From NCBI RefSeq assembly GCF_014841125.1, contig NZ_JACYTQ010000004.1:186001-250000 (forward strand): DNA of 64,000 bases, in the 5' to 3' direction. How positions within the stretch are numbered: position 1 is the stretch's first letter; the number at the start of each line of letters is the position of its first letter. Source of the stretch: Echinicola arenosa. GTDB lineage: Bacteria > Bacteroidota > Bacteroidia > Cytophagales > Cyclobacteriaceae. Positions 1-7,941 of this stretch are shown piece after piece. Under the pieces are notes generated by a model. It made no database searches and had not been told where the DNA came from. It saw only the letters and a program-made list of their open reading frames with translations. The position numbers and the translations under genes are program-made.

Positions 1-1
1 T

Positions 2-355
2 TTTAGCATTGTCACCGGTATTTTGGTGCTGATCAGTTCGTTGATAATAAGCAAATACCAGCGGATGAGAGAGAGTATTTTGCTGCGAACTTTAGGGGCA
101 AGCTCCCCTGTGGTAAGAACCATTAATACATTGGAGTATTTCTTTTTAGGAAGTTTGGCATCCTTAAGTGGGATTTTGTTGTCCTTTATGGCCACGGCTT
201 TGCTTAGCATTTTTGTTTTCGATTTTCCGGTTCGCTGGGCATGGGCTGAGGCAGCAGTGATTTATGTGATCATTACAGCAATTACCGTGATTTTGGGATG
301 GCTGAATGGAAGAAATATTATCAACAAACCTCCCATGGAAATATTAAGAGGGTAA
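2..355 (+). CDS. FtsX-like ABC transporter permease, C-terminal part
   Basis: The reading frame is open from the left edge of the window, so this is the 3' end of a larger gene. About 118 residues are visible. They contain three hydrophobic segments: one at the window edge, one beginning LEYFFLGSLASLSG, and one beginning AAVIYVIITAITV. Between the first two lies the cytoplasmic stretch RESILLRTLGASSPVV, which matches the conserved loop of FtsX/MacB permeases (R-ExxLLRTLGAS). The end, NKPPMEILRG, is the usual 'P...LR' tail of this family. It would be the membrane subunit of an ABC exporter or lipoprotein-release complex. Its ATPase partner is outside the window. The substrate cannot be told. 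Confidence 0.85.
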   Translation, partial: FSIVTGILVLISSLIISKYQRMRESILLRTLGASSPVVRTINTLEYFFLGSLASLSGILLSFMATALLSIFVFDFPVRWAWAEAAVIYVIITAITVILGWLNGRNIINKPPMEILRG

Positions 356-401
356 ATTTTTAAAATTTTTCTTGCTTAGTGAAACCTTTTAGTGTAAATA
401 G

Positions 402-413
402 ATGTATATACAT
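402..413. promoter_or_regulatory. Palindromic operator candidate upstream of marR
   Basis: ATGTATATACAT is a perfect 12-bp palindrome 24 bp before the MarR start codon. The same ten-base core TGTATATACA recurs in front of the downstream YceI gene. Two identical symmetric sites in front of a MarR regulator and its neighbour are typical of autoregulation; the binding itself is inferred. Confidence 0.5.
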
Positions 414-436
414 TAAATACAAAGGCAAGTTATAAA

Positions 437-886
437 ATGAAGATAGAGGAAGCCATTAAACAGAAGACCTTTAAGAGTCCATATAACAAAGCAGTGGTGA
501 ACTTATTGTACACGCAGAGTTATTTGGTGACCCATCAGAGTAAGCTTTTTAAGCCTTATGAGCTTTCTCCTGAGCAATATAATGTGCTTCGGATTTTACG
601 TGGTCACTATCCTGATCCAATCACAGTTTCTTCTATTCAGGATAGAATGCTTAATAAAATGTCCAACGCTTCTCGTTTAGTAGAAAAACTTAAACTAAAG
701 GGATTTGCGGAAAGAAAAGAGTGTCCAACTGATAGGAGGCAAGTAGACATCACTATTACGCAGAAGGGCTTAGCGCTTTTGGAGCTTTTGGATGAAGAAA
801 TTAAAAACTTTAACGATAGAGTAATCAACCTCAGTGAAGAAGAAGTAAATCAGTTAAATGATCTATTGGATAAACTAAGAGGATAA
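437..886 (+). CDS. MarR family transcriptional regulator
   Basis: 149-residue winged-helix repressor of the MarR family, the usual length for the family. The central helix-turn-helix runs about residues 45-85 (SPEQYNVLRILRG, then SSIQDRMLNKMSNASRLVEKL). The wing carries the typical DRR motif (ECPTDRRQVDI) at about 94-104, followed by helices for dimerisation. MarR proteins bind palindromic operators as dimers and are released by small ligands or oxidation. It sits 74 bp before a YceI gene on the same strand, and both upstream regions carry TGTATATACA. It therefore probably controls itself and yceI. The ligand is unknown. Confidence 0.9.
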   Translation: MKIEEAIKQKTFKSPYNKAVVNLLYTQSYLVTHQSKLFKPYELSPEQYNVLRILRGHYPDPITVSSIQDRMLNKMSNASRLVEKLKLKGFAERKECPTDRRQVDITITQKGLALLELLDEEIKNFNDRVINLSEEEVNQLNDLLDKLRG

Positions 887-904
887 AAAATTTCGTTATA
901 TACG

Positions 905-914
905 TGTATATACA
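905..914. promoter_or_regulatory. Palindromic operator candidate upstream of yceI
   Basis: TGTATATACA is identical to the core of the palindrome at 403-412 and lies 46 bp before the YceI start codon. It is probably a second binding site for the MarR protein encoded just upstream. Confidence 0.5.
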
Positions 915-960
915 TTTATTGTTAAAACTTAAATTATAAAACTATAAAAATCAAATTGTT

Positions 961-1488
961 ATGAGTACTACAAAATGGACTATCGACCCAACACACTCTG
1001 AAATTAATTTCAAAGCCAAACATTTGGTGATTTCGACTGTAACCGGAAAATTTAAAAAGTTTGCTGGAGAAGCAGAAGTGGAATCTGAGGATTTCAATGG
1101 TGCTAAAGTAAGTTTTACTGCCGACATTGATAGTATTGACACCAATCAATCAGATCGTGATGCACACTTAAAATCTGGAGATTTCTTCGATGCAGAGAAA
1201 TACCCTCAACTGAAGTTTTCCAATGGTGTTTTGGAAAAAGAAGGAGGAGAATATGTTTTGAAAGGTGAGCTGACCATCAAGGAAACAACCAAGCCAATTG
1301 AGCTTTCCGTTGATTTTGGTGGGGTAGCAGATGACCCTTACGGAAATACCAAGGCAGGATTTGAGTTAGAAGGAAAAATCAGTCGAAAAGAATATGGGCT
1401 AACTTGGAATGCAGTGACTGAAGCAGGTAGTGTGGTAGTGGGCGATCAAATTAAGATTTTGGCCAGTGTCCAATTGGTAAAAGGTTAA
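961..1488 (+). CDS. YceI family lipid-binding-like protein
   Basis: 175 residues, complete YceI domain. It begins TKWTIDPTHSEINFKAKHLVIS, shows the family's central SFTADIDSIDTNQSDRDAHLKSGDFF region (about residues 49-75), and ends with the YGLTWN and VGDQIKI motifs. YceI proteins form a lipocalin-like beta-barrel that holds polyisoprenoid or other amphiphilic molecules, often linked to stress responses. No signal peptide is visible, so this copy appears cytoplasmic, as is common for the MarR-linked type in Bacteroidota. It is followed by a strong hairpin terminator. Regulation by the upstream MarR protein is inferred from the shared palindrome. Confidence 0.92.
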   Translation: MSTTKWTIDPTHSEINFKAKHLVISTVTGKFKKFAGEAEVESEDFNGAKVSFTADIDSIDTNQSDRDAHLKSGDFFDAEKYPQLKFSNGVLEKEGGEYVLKGELTIKETTKPIELSVDFGGVADDPYGNTKAGFELEGKISRKEYGLTWNAVTEAGSVVVGDQIKILASVQLVKG

Positions 1489-1520
1489 TCCAACTTAATT
1501 TAAACACACATAGGGAAGAA

Positions 1521-1555
1521 AAGACCATGTCAAAAGTTTGACATGGTCTTTCTTT
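1521..1555. terminator. Bidirectional hairpin terminator after yceI
   Basis: A stem of at least 12 bp, AAGACCATGTCA (1521-1532) with its complement ending at 1550, is followed by a T-rich tract. It lies between yceI and the convergent small gene and could serve both. Confidence 0.85.
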
Positions 1556-1560
1556 GGTCT

Positions 1561-1749
1561 TTACTTTTTGGTCTGTTTGTACTGTTTCCAGAAATAAATG
1601 GGAAACACCAGTGCTTTTAGTTTCCATTCATTTTTTTCTTTTTGACCCAATGTTTCGTCTTTATGAACTGTATTGTACATCATGGAGGCCATGATGGCAT
1701 GTCCAAATAGCAGAATGAACAGGACGGCATATATGATCAATTCGGTCAT
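1561..1749 (-). CDS. Small membrane protein, 62 aa
   Basis: A short protein with one clear hydrophobic segment at residues 4-25 (LIIYAVLFILLFGHAIMASMM) and a charged, lysine-rich tail ending KQYKQTKK. The residue pattern suits a membrane-anchored peptide with a cytoplasmic tail. It lies convergent to yceI, separated by a shared terminator. No family is recognised. It is accepted as a gene because the hydrophobic and charged halves are ordered, and the frame fills the gap between terminator and the next promoter region without conflict. Confidence 0.6.
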   Translation of the reverse strand: MTELIIYAVLFILLFGHAIMASMMYNTVHKDETLGQKEKNEWKLKALVFPIYFWKQYKQTKK

Positions 1750-1906
1750 CTTATATCAATTTATCTCTTCGCAATTCCCAAGAAGGGTGTTTATTAAGCA
1801 GATTATCGTATTTTATTTTTATATTATGGAATAGAAACTAGAACAATAAATCTGCAAAATGAGCCATTTTTAAAGGCTTTGCGAATATCCATAAATTAAA
1901 CTGTTT

Positions 1907-3118
1907 ATGAAAATTGGCTTGATCAAAGAAGGGAAAATTCCCGTGGATAGACGGGTGGCTTTTAGTCCCGAGCAATTGAAAGATCTGAATGAAACTTATG
2001 AAGGGCAGGCGGTATTTGTCGTGCAAAAAAGTGATTTGAGGGCATATATCGATGAAGAGTACCTGAATGCAGGAATAGAACTTGTTTCCGACGTCAGTGA
2101 TTGTGATGTGCTGATGGGCATTAAAGAAGTTCCTATTGATCAATTAATAGCAGATAAAACCTACTTTTTCTTTTCGCATACCATCAAAGCCCAACCCTAC
2201 AACAGAGGCTTGCTCAGAGCAGTGTTGGAAAAGAATATCAGATTGATTGATTATGAAGTACTCCGTGCAAATAATGAGCGCGTAGTGGCTTTTGGTAGAT
2301 GGGCGGGGATTGTAGGAGGATATAATGGGTTATGGACTTACGGCAAGAAGGCCAGTTTGTTTGATATGAAAAGGGCTAAAGATTGCTTTGATCTCAAGGA
2401 ATTGCATGATGAGGTGAGAAATATCCAGCTTCCTCCAATCAAAATGGTAATTACAGGAAATGGTCGGGTTGGGAATGGGGTAAAAGAAATCCTGGAAGTG
2501 GCAGGCATCAGGGAAGTGAGTCCTAAGGAATTGCTCAACAATTATTACGATGAGCCGGTTTTTGCCCAATTGGCCATGGAAGATTATAACAGAAGAAAAA
2601 CTGATGGTGAATATGATAAGGAGGAGTTTTATTCTCAACCGGAAAAGTATGAAAGCCATTTTTTGAAATACACTGAAGTAAGTGACATTCTTTTTGCTGC
2701 GGCTTTTTGGGACCCCAGGGCTCCCAAACTTTTTACAGCTAAAGATGTGGCGAAAGATGATTTCAACCTTTCTGTCATTGCGGATATTACCTGTGATATT
2801 GATGGATCTGTGCCAACTACCATTAAGCCAAGTACCATTGCCGATCCCGTTTATGATGTGGACAGGGAAACCATGGAGGAGATTCCAGCCTTTGGGGAGC
2901 AATTGAGTATTTCTGTGATGGCAATAGATAATTTGCCTTGTGAGCTGCCCAGAGATGCCTCTGCTGATTTTGGCAGTCAGTTGATGAAGGCAGTGATTCC
3001 AGCTTTATTGGAGGAAGGAAACCCAATTATAGAAGAAGCAACCATTGCTAAGAATGGTGTTTTAACACCTAAATACAGCTATTTGGAGGATTTTGTAAAG
3101 GTGCACCCCAATGATTGA
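1907..3118 (+). CDS. Saccharopine dehydrogenase (Lys1/LKR)-like oxidoreductase
   Basis: 403 residues of the alanine dehydrogenase/saccharopine dehydrogenase superfamily. The N-terminal domain opens with the family signature GLIKEGKIPVDRRVAFSP. It contains FFFSHTIKAQPYN (88-99) and RVVAFGRWAGIVGG (125-138), the substrate-side motifs seen in lysine-forming saccharopine dehydrogenase. The Rossmann fold has GNGRVGNG (184-191). A later ADITCDIDGSVPTTIKPS block is typical of the Lys1/LKR group. The reaction would be NAD(P)-dependent cleavage or formation of saccharopine, or of a related amino acid adduct. The 3' end overlaps the deoC start by 8 bp, so the two are probably translated from one mRNA. 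Exact substrate uncertain. Confidence 0.8.
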   Translation: MKIGLIKEGKIPVDRRVAFSPEQLKDLNETYEGQAVFVVQKSDLRAYIDEEYLNAGIELVSDVSDCDVLMGIKEVPIDQLIADKTYFFFSHTIKAQPYNRGLLRAVLEKNIRLIDYEVLRANNERVVAFGRWAGIVGGYNGLWTYGKKASLFDMKRAKDCFDLKELHDEVRNIQLPPIKMVITGNGRVGNGVKEILEVAGIREVSPKELLNNYYDEPVFAQLAMEDYNRRKTDGEYDKEEFYSQPEKYESHFLKYTEVSDILFAAAFWDPRAPKLFTAKDVAKDDFNLSVIADITCDIDGSVPTTIKPSTIADPVYDVDRETMEEIPAFGEQLSISVMAIDNLPCELPRDASADFGSQLMKAVIPALLEEGNPIIEEATIAKNGVLTPKYSYLEDFVKVHPND

Positions 3119-3779
3119 TGTGAGAAAATACCTGGAGCACACCTTGCTTAAGCCTGATCTGACCGACCGTGACATCAATGCCTTGATTGAACAGGCGAAG
3201 GTTTCTCAGTTTGTAGGTGTTTGTGTCCCGCCTTTTTGGGTGAAAAAGGTAAAAAGGGAATTACAAAAAGAGGATATTCAAGTGGTTACCGTGGTGGGTT
3301 TTCCACTAGGTTATCAAATGACAGAAACCAAAGTCTTTGAAACCCAACAAGCCATTAAAAATGGAGCAGATGAAATCGACGTGGTATGGTCATTGTCTGC
3401 TTATAAATCTAGAATGAACTGGCCAAAGATCGAGTTGGCGAAGTTATCATCTGTGTGTCATGAGGAAGGAAAAATACTGAAGGTAATTATAGAGACAGCT
3501 TTACTTTCTGATGAAGAAAAGGTAGAGGCCTGCAAGCTTTGTAGCGATGCCGGCGTGGATTATGTCAAGACCTCAACTGGATTTTCCACATCTGGCGCCC
3601 AATTGGAGGATATTAGATTGATGAGGGAAAATTTGCCCAGCAATGTAGGGATCAAGGCCAGTGGGGGGATCAAAACATTAGACCAAGTGCTTGATTTTAT
3701 TCAGGCGGGAGCGGATAGAATAGGTACCAGTTCCAGTGTAGACATATTAAAAGAAATGGCAGAAAGAGTGGAAAAGTAA
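3111..3779 (+). CDS. deoC: Deoxyribose-phosphate aldolase
   Basis: 222 residues, full-length class I aldolase that splits 2-deoxyribose 5-phosphate into glyceraldehyde 3-phosphate and acetaldehyde in deoxynucleoside salvage. The TIM-barrel active site is complete: Asp90 in DEIDVVWS, the Schiff-base lysine K153 in YVKTSTGF, and the second lysine K182 in IKASGGI. It starts 8 bp inside the preceding dehydrogenase gene, indicating translational coupling. It faces the Na/Pi symporter gene tail-to-tail with only 4 bp between the stop codons and no visible terminator, so transcripts may overlap. Confidence 0.95.
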   Translation: MIDVRKYLEHTLLKPDLTDRDINALIEQAKVSQFVGVCVPPFWVKKVKRELQKEDIQVVTVVGFPLGYQMTETKVFETQQAIKNGADEIDVVWSLSAYKSRMNWPKIELAKLSSVCHEEGKILKVIIETALLSDEEKVEACKLCSDAGVDYVKTSTGFSTSGAQLEDIRLMRENLPSNVGIKASGGIKTLDQVLDFIQAGADRIGTSSSVDILKEMAERVEK

Positions 3780-3783
3780 AATG

Positions 3784-4968
3784 TTATGGCATTTGATTGA
3801 CAGGTGTTTTTTCTACAACCTCTATTTTTTTACCCGCTTCCAAATCCCTGACATCACCATCCTTATTGAAATATATCAATAGGAATGGAATCACAAAAAA
3901 GGCCAGAAGAATATAAGTCACTCCGATGAACTTTTTCTTGGCCGACTCTTTTCCAAAGTAAATGGCCATTTTAACAGGGATATTCCTCAGTGCTGGAAAT
4001 GGCAAGAAAATCAGTGCCCCGATGAAGTTGAAAAGAAAATGGACAATGGCTATGGCTATGGCAGCTTCTGTTTTATAAATCGCCGCGATGGCAGCAGTGA
4101 TAGTAGTGCCTATATTGGCTCCAATAATAAAAGGAAAAACCTTATTGAGCGATACTTTTTTGGTAGCCACAGCCGGAACTAGCAGTGAAGTGGTCACGGT
4201 ACTTGATTGGACAGCTGCAGTGAAAAACACCCCATAGGCGAAAGCACGATAAGAATATTTAAAGATATGCTTACTTACTTGTTTGAAACTAGTGGATACA
4301 AATGTCTTGTAAACAGAGGAAGATAGAATTTTGATCGAGAGGAAGAGTAAAATGACACTAATGATCAGCGCCACTATGGGGAAATCTATCCATTCAATCA
4401 AAGTTTTACTAATGGACCTGGTAAAGATGATATTATAGGTGTAATCCTGACCTAAACTTCCAGAGGCATTGAAGAGACTGCCAGATACATAAGTGGCTAT
4501 TCGACTTAAGAAACCAAAGTAATACTCCAGTGGCAATAAGATGATCACTGTGAAAATATTGAAAAGATCATGAAGTACCCCAGCTGAAATGGCTTTTCGG
4601 AATTCACTTTTCTTCATGATATAAGTAAAGGAAACCAAGGTGGAAGTAATCGTGGTGCCGATATTTGCACCCATTACCAAAGGGACCGCCTGCATAATGC
4701 TTAAACTTCCGGAAGCAACTACCGCTACGATCATTGCTGTCACGGTACTGCTAGATTGGATTAGGGCGGTCATCAGCAGGCCGATAAACAGCCCGACAAA
4801 AGGATTGTTAGTGGCCATGAATATTTCATTGGCTACCTCATTGTTCATGTTGAGGAGGGAAACGGTCAAAAGATCTATCGAAGTCATGAAAAGAATAAGC
4901 GCAAATACCATTTGCGCAACCATGATCCACCGATTGTAAGATTCTTTTTTCTGTGCTTCTTCCGTCAT
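3784..4968 (-). CDS. Na+/phosphate symporter (NptA/PNaS family)
   Basis: 394 residues, integral membrane protein with two inverted Na_Pi_cotrans repeats. Each carries the signature glutamine-serine motif: QSSSTVTAM at residues 71-79 and VQSSTVTTS in the second half. Each is followed by a glycine-rich GANIGTTIT segment (two copies), a hallmark of the family. The PhoU-like C-terminal domain found in many bacterial homologues is absent. The protein imports inorganic phosphate with sodium. It is transcribed away from a PiT-like gene, giving two phosphate-transporter-like genes back to back over a shared 329-bp control region. Confidence 0.9.
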   Translation of the reverse strand: MTEEAQKKESYNRWIMVAQMVFALILFMTSIDLLTVSLLNMNNEVANEIFMATNNPFVGLFIGLLMTALIQSSSTVTAMIVAVVASGSLSIMQAVPLVMGANIGTTITSTLVSFTYIMKKSEFRKAISAGVLHDLFNIFTVIILLPLEYYFGFLSRIATYVSGSLFNASGSLGQDYTYNIIFTRSISKTLIEWIDFPIVALIISVILLFLSIKILSSSVYKTFVSTSFKQVSKHIFKYSYRAFAYGVFFTAAVQSSTVTTSLLVPAVATKKVSLNKVFPFIIGANIGTTITAAIAAIYKTEAAIAIAIVHFLFNFIGALIFLPFPALRNIPVKMAIYFGKESAKKKFIGVTYILLAFFVIPFLLIYFNKDGDVRDLEAGKKIEVVEKTPVNQMP

Positions 4969-5297
4969 TTATTCAAATCGTCCTTTATTAATAGAGGCGT
5001 AATTTAAGGTAATTCACAAAATAAGCCGAACAACTATAGATAATTTTAAAATTGATGTAAAGCTTATGTTAACATTATGAGCGAATTAAGGGTTTTTGGA
5101 AAAAAATGTCAATATTTTATTTGTGAATATTGTCTTTTTTAGCTAATTGATTTTGTATAAAGAATTATTTAAGGCATATTGTGCTTGAAAATCCGGAAGA
5201 TAGGTGCTTGGCGGTTCTTCTTAACAATTTGATAACACTATGCTCTTAATATCTTATTTAACTTTGTGGCCAAATAAAAATCGCCTAAAACAAATCT
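4969..5297. other. Intergenic control region between two transporter genes
   Basis: 329 bp without a gene, AT-rich, between the divergent Na/Pi symporter and PiT-like genes. TAACTTTG at 5259-5266 matches the Bacteroidota -7 consensus TAnnTTTG and points at the rightward gene. A TTTG at 5228-5231 is spaced too far away for a good -33. No palindrome or Pho-box-like direct repeat was recognised. Confidence 0.4.
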
Positions 5298-6428
5298 ATG
5301 GCTAAGCTAAAAGATCAAAACATCAACCAGGACGCCCTTTCAAAAGCGGCCTATTCACTTTTTGATTTTACAAAGAAAGAGAAGTCATTTTTACTGGTAT
5401 TGTGTGTGCTCGTGTCAATTGCCGGCTTTATCACGCAATATACCTATGCTGCAATGTGGTTTGGATTTACCCTGGCAGCTTACTCGGCTATTGGTAATGA
5501 CAGTATCCAGACCATAGGTACTTTCATCGCTTCCAACCAACGTAAAAAATGGTATTGGTTATGGCTCTTTATGGGAGGCATATTCCTAGCAACGGCCATT
5601 TACAGTTGGATTACCTATGGAGGGGATGTGAGTTATCAGCGTCTTTATGTTAAAGGATTGGACAAAGCGCCGGAGCAATTTGTGTTTCTGCAATTGGCTG
5701 CACCTATCGTATTGATGGTGATGACCCGCCTAAGAATGCCAGTGTCTACGACTTTCTTGTTGCTGAATGTATTTACTTATAAGGCAGGTACCATCGGTGG
5801 AGTGGTTCAGAAGAGTTTGATAGGCTATTTACTGGCTTTTGTGATCGCTATTGTTACTTGGTTTGTATTGGAGAAATTTGTTACCAGTTATCTTAAAGGT
5901 AAAGCCAAAAACTACTGGTATATCTTACAGTGGATTACTTCTGGTACTTTATGGTCACTTTGGTTGATGCAGGATGCCGCAAATATTGCAGTGTTTTTGC
6001 CAAGAGCTTTGAATATCTATGAATTTATCGCTTATGCCGGATTTATTTTCTTTGGATTAGGCTTCTTATTTTACTTTAAAGGAGATAGGATTCAAGGTAT
6101 TGTTAATGAGAAATCAAAAGTTACCGATGTTAGGGCTGCTACCATAGTAGACTTTGTATACTGTATCCTTTTGTTTTATTTCAAAATGTACAGCAAGATG
6201 CCAATGAGTACCACTTGGGTGTTTATCGGTTTGCTTGGTGGAAGGGAGATTGCCATTGCATTGGCAAAATCAAAGAAACTACAGAAGAGAAAAGCACGTT
6301 TGGTCAGGGCATATAGGATGGCTAGCAATGATGTTATGAAAGCGACCATTGGTTTGGTCGTGTCGTTGATCTTGGCACTCGTTATCAATGAAGGCGTCCG
6401 GAATGAAGTCTTTGACTTACTGTTTTAA
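5298..6428 (+). CDS. Remote PiT/PHO4-like membrane transporter
   Basis: 376 residues with about ten hydrophobic segments. Two halves resemble each other in the way phosphate transporters of the PiT family do. The first half has AIGNDSIQTIGT (65-75), in place of the usual GANDxANAxGT, and MPVSTTF (147-153). The second half has MQDAANIAVFLPR (224-236) and MPMSTTWVFIGLLGG (301-315). The paired 'ND/QDAAN' and 'P-STT' motifs argue for an internal duplication with PiT topology, but the ion-binding residues are altered, so substrate and direction are open. Its neighbour on the opposite strand is a Na/Pi symporter, which fits phosphate or a related anion. Assignment is by motif comparison only. Confidence 0.6.
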   Translation: MAKLKDQNINQDALSKAAYSLFDFTKKEKSFLLVLCVLVSIAGFITQYTYAAMWFGFTLAAYSAIGNDSIQTIGTFIASNQRKKWYWLWLFMGGIFLATAIYSWITYGGDVSYQRLYVKGLDKAPEQFVFLQLAAPIVLMVMTRLRMPVSTTFLLLNVFTYKAGTIGGVVQKSLIGYLLAFVIAIVTWFVLEKFVTSYLKGKAKNYWYILQWITSGTLWSLWLMQDAANIAVFLPRALNIYEFIAYAGFIFFGLGFLFYFKGDRIQGIVNEKSKVTDVRAATIVDFVYCILLFYFKMYSKMPMSTTWVFIGLLGGREIAIALAKSKKLQKRKARLVRAYRMASNDVMKATIGLVVSLILALVINEGVRNEVFDLLF

Positions 6429-6439
6429 TAAAATATTGA

Positions 6440-6465
6440 AAGCGGCTGAGGCCGCTTTTTTTTTG
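6440..6465 (+). terminator. Rho-independent terminator after PiT-like gene
   Basis: AAGCGGC (6440-6446), loop TGAG and GCCGCTT (6451-6457), followed by an uninterrupted T tract. Confidence 0.9.
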
Positions 6466-6555
6466 CCTCATTTTTAAATTATTGTGCTTTTGGAGGAGGT
6501 TGAGGTTTTGTCGCTTTACAAATTTAACTTAACTTCAATGGCCAAAATAGGATCA

Positions 6556-6999
6556 ATGGAATTATACTCACCCGAATATTTTATGAATGAGGCCTTAAAG
6601 CAGGCCAAGATTGCTTTTGAAGAAGAGGAAATTCCAGTAGGTGCTGTGATGGTTTGTAGGAATAGGATCATCGCCAGGGCCTATAATCAAACCGAGAAAC
6701 TGACGGATGTAACTGCCCATGCAGAGATTTTGGCGATTACTGCAGCATCAAACTCTCTGGGGGCCAAATACCTCACAGAATGTGAGCTTTATGTTACATT
6801 AGAGCCATGTGTGATGTGTGCAGGCGCAAGTTTTTGGGCCCAGCTTGGTGGCATCCATTTTGCAGCATCTGATCCCAGAAGAGGCTATGGGCGATTGAAG
6901 GAAGGGGTTTTACATCCCAAGACCAAAATCAGCAGAGGTTTGATGGAAAAAGAATCCAAGGCACTGTTGGATGCTTTTTTTAAAAAATTGAGAAATTAG
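6556..6999 (+). CDS. tadA: tRNA-specific adenosine deaminase
   Basis: About 147 residues. Converts adenosine 34 of tRNA-Arg(ACG) to inosine. The zinc and catalytic motif is complete: HAE in TAHAEILAI and the PCVMCAGA cysteine pair. The substrate-shaping SDPRRGYG block is also present. The open frame extends upstream to 6484, but family members start at M-E-(L/I)-Y-S, which here is the ATG at 6556, preceded by a purine-rich stretch (AATAGGATCA). The ATG at 6538 is the alternative. It stands alone between a terminator and the superoxide dismutase gene. Confidence 0.92.
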   Translation: MELYSPEYFMNEALKQAKIAFEEEEIPVGAVMVCRNRIIARAYNQTEKLTDVTAHAEILAITAASNSLGAKYLTECELYVTLEPCVMCAGASFWAQLGGIHFAASDPRRGYGRLKEGVLHPKTKISRGLMEKESKALLDAFFKKLRN

Positions 7000-7106
7000 T
7001 ATTATGGGCCTTTCGGAGAACCATTTTTAAATTAACTTGGTTTGATTGGTAAGTGATTTAAAAAAGAAATAATTATTTAATGTTTAACTATAAAATTTTA
7101 TAAACA

Positions 7107-7712
7107 ATGGCTTTTGAGTTACCACAATTACCTTATGACGTAAATGCATTGGAACCAAATATCGATGCAAAGACAATGGAAATCCACCACGGAAAACACC
7201 ACAATGGTTATGTTACCAAATTGAACGCTGCTATTGAGGGTACTGATCTGGAAGGAAAAAGCCTAGAAGATTTGATGAAAGTGGCCGGCTCTAACGGAGC
7301 GGTAAGAAATAATGGCGGTGGACACTATAACCACTCTCTATTCTGGACAATTTTGTCACCAAACGGTGGTGGCGCTCCATCTGGGGATTTAGCTGCGGCG
7401 ATTGATGCCAAATTTGGCTCGTTTGATAAGCTGAAAGAAGAATTTGACAATGCAGCAGCTACCCGCTTTGGTTCTGGTTGGGCATGGTTAAGTGTAGATG
7501 GAAGCGGTGAGCTTTTTGTATCCTCTACTCCTAATCAAGACAATCCTGTAATGGACATAGCTGAAGCTAAAGGTACTCCTATCCTTGGCTTGGACGTGTG
7601 GGAGCACGCATACTATTTGAATTACCAAAACAGAAGACCTGACTATATTACTGCTTTCTGGAATGTAGTAAACTGGGAAGAAGTAGGTAAAAGATACGCA
7701 GCGGCTAAATAA
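7107..7712 (+). CDS. sodA: Superoxide dismutase, Mn/Fe type
   Basis: 201 residues, complete enzyme that converts superoxide to oxygen and hydrogen peroxide. Metal ligands are visible: His in EIHHGKHH near residue 27, His in [11 protein letters not shown], and Asp and His in [12 protein letters not shown]. The GGGH motif together with the Gln in TPNQDNPVM is the arrangement of manganese or cambialistic enzymes; iron enzymes have Gln in the first position instead. No signal peptide is present, so it is cytoplasmic. It appears monocistronic, followed by two hairpins. Confidence 0.95.
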   Translation: MAFELPQLPYDVNALEPNIDAKTMEIHHGKHHNGYVTKLNAAIEGTDLEGKSLEDLMKVAGSNGAVRNNGGGHYNHSLFWTILSPNGGGAPSGDLAAAIDAKFGSFDKLKEEFDNAAATRFGSGWAWLSVDGSGELFVSSTPNQDNPVMDIAEAKGTPILGLDVWEHAYYLNYQNRRPDYITAFWNVVNWEEVGKRYAAAK

Positions 7713-7742
7713 GCCCTCAAAGATTAAAATTAACTGAGAAAG

Positions 7743-7823
7743 TCCTCGGTTCACATTGGTGGATCGGGGATTTTTATTTGTGGAACTGTTCATAAACCGT
7801 ACGATCGGACTGTACGGTTTTGA
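7743..7823 (+). terminator. Two hairpins after sodA
   Basis: TCCTCG (7743-7748) can pair with CGGGGA (7765-7770) and is followed by TTTTTATTTG. A second, stronger stem AAACCGTAC (7794-7802) pairs with GTACGGTTT (7812-7820). Either could end the sod transcript. Confidence 0.6.
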
Positions 7824-7941
7824 TACAGATGTTTTTTGGTCTATTGCCTAAAAACACTTCCTGTTGAGTGTTTCGGCCTGTTTCTTTTCTTGGCATTAGT
7901 TTTTCAAGGTGGTGAGAAGGATTTGCAATTGAAACAGTCAC

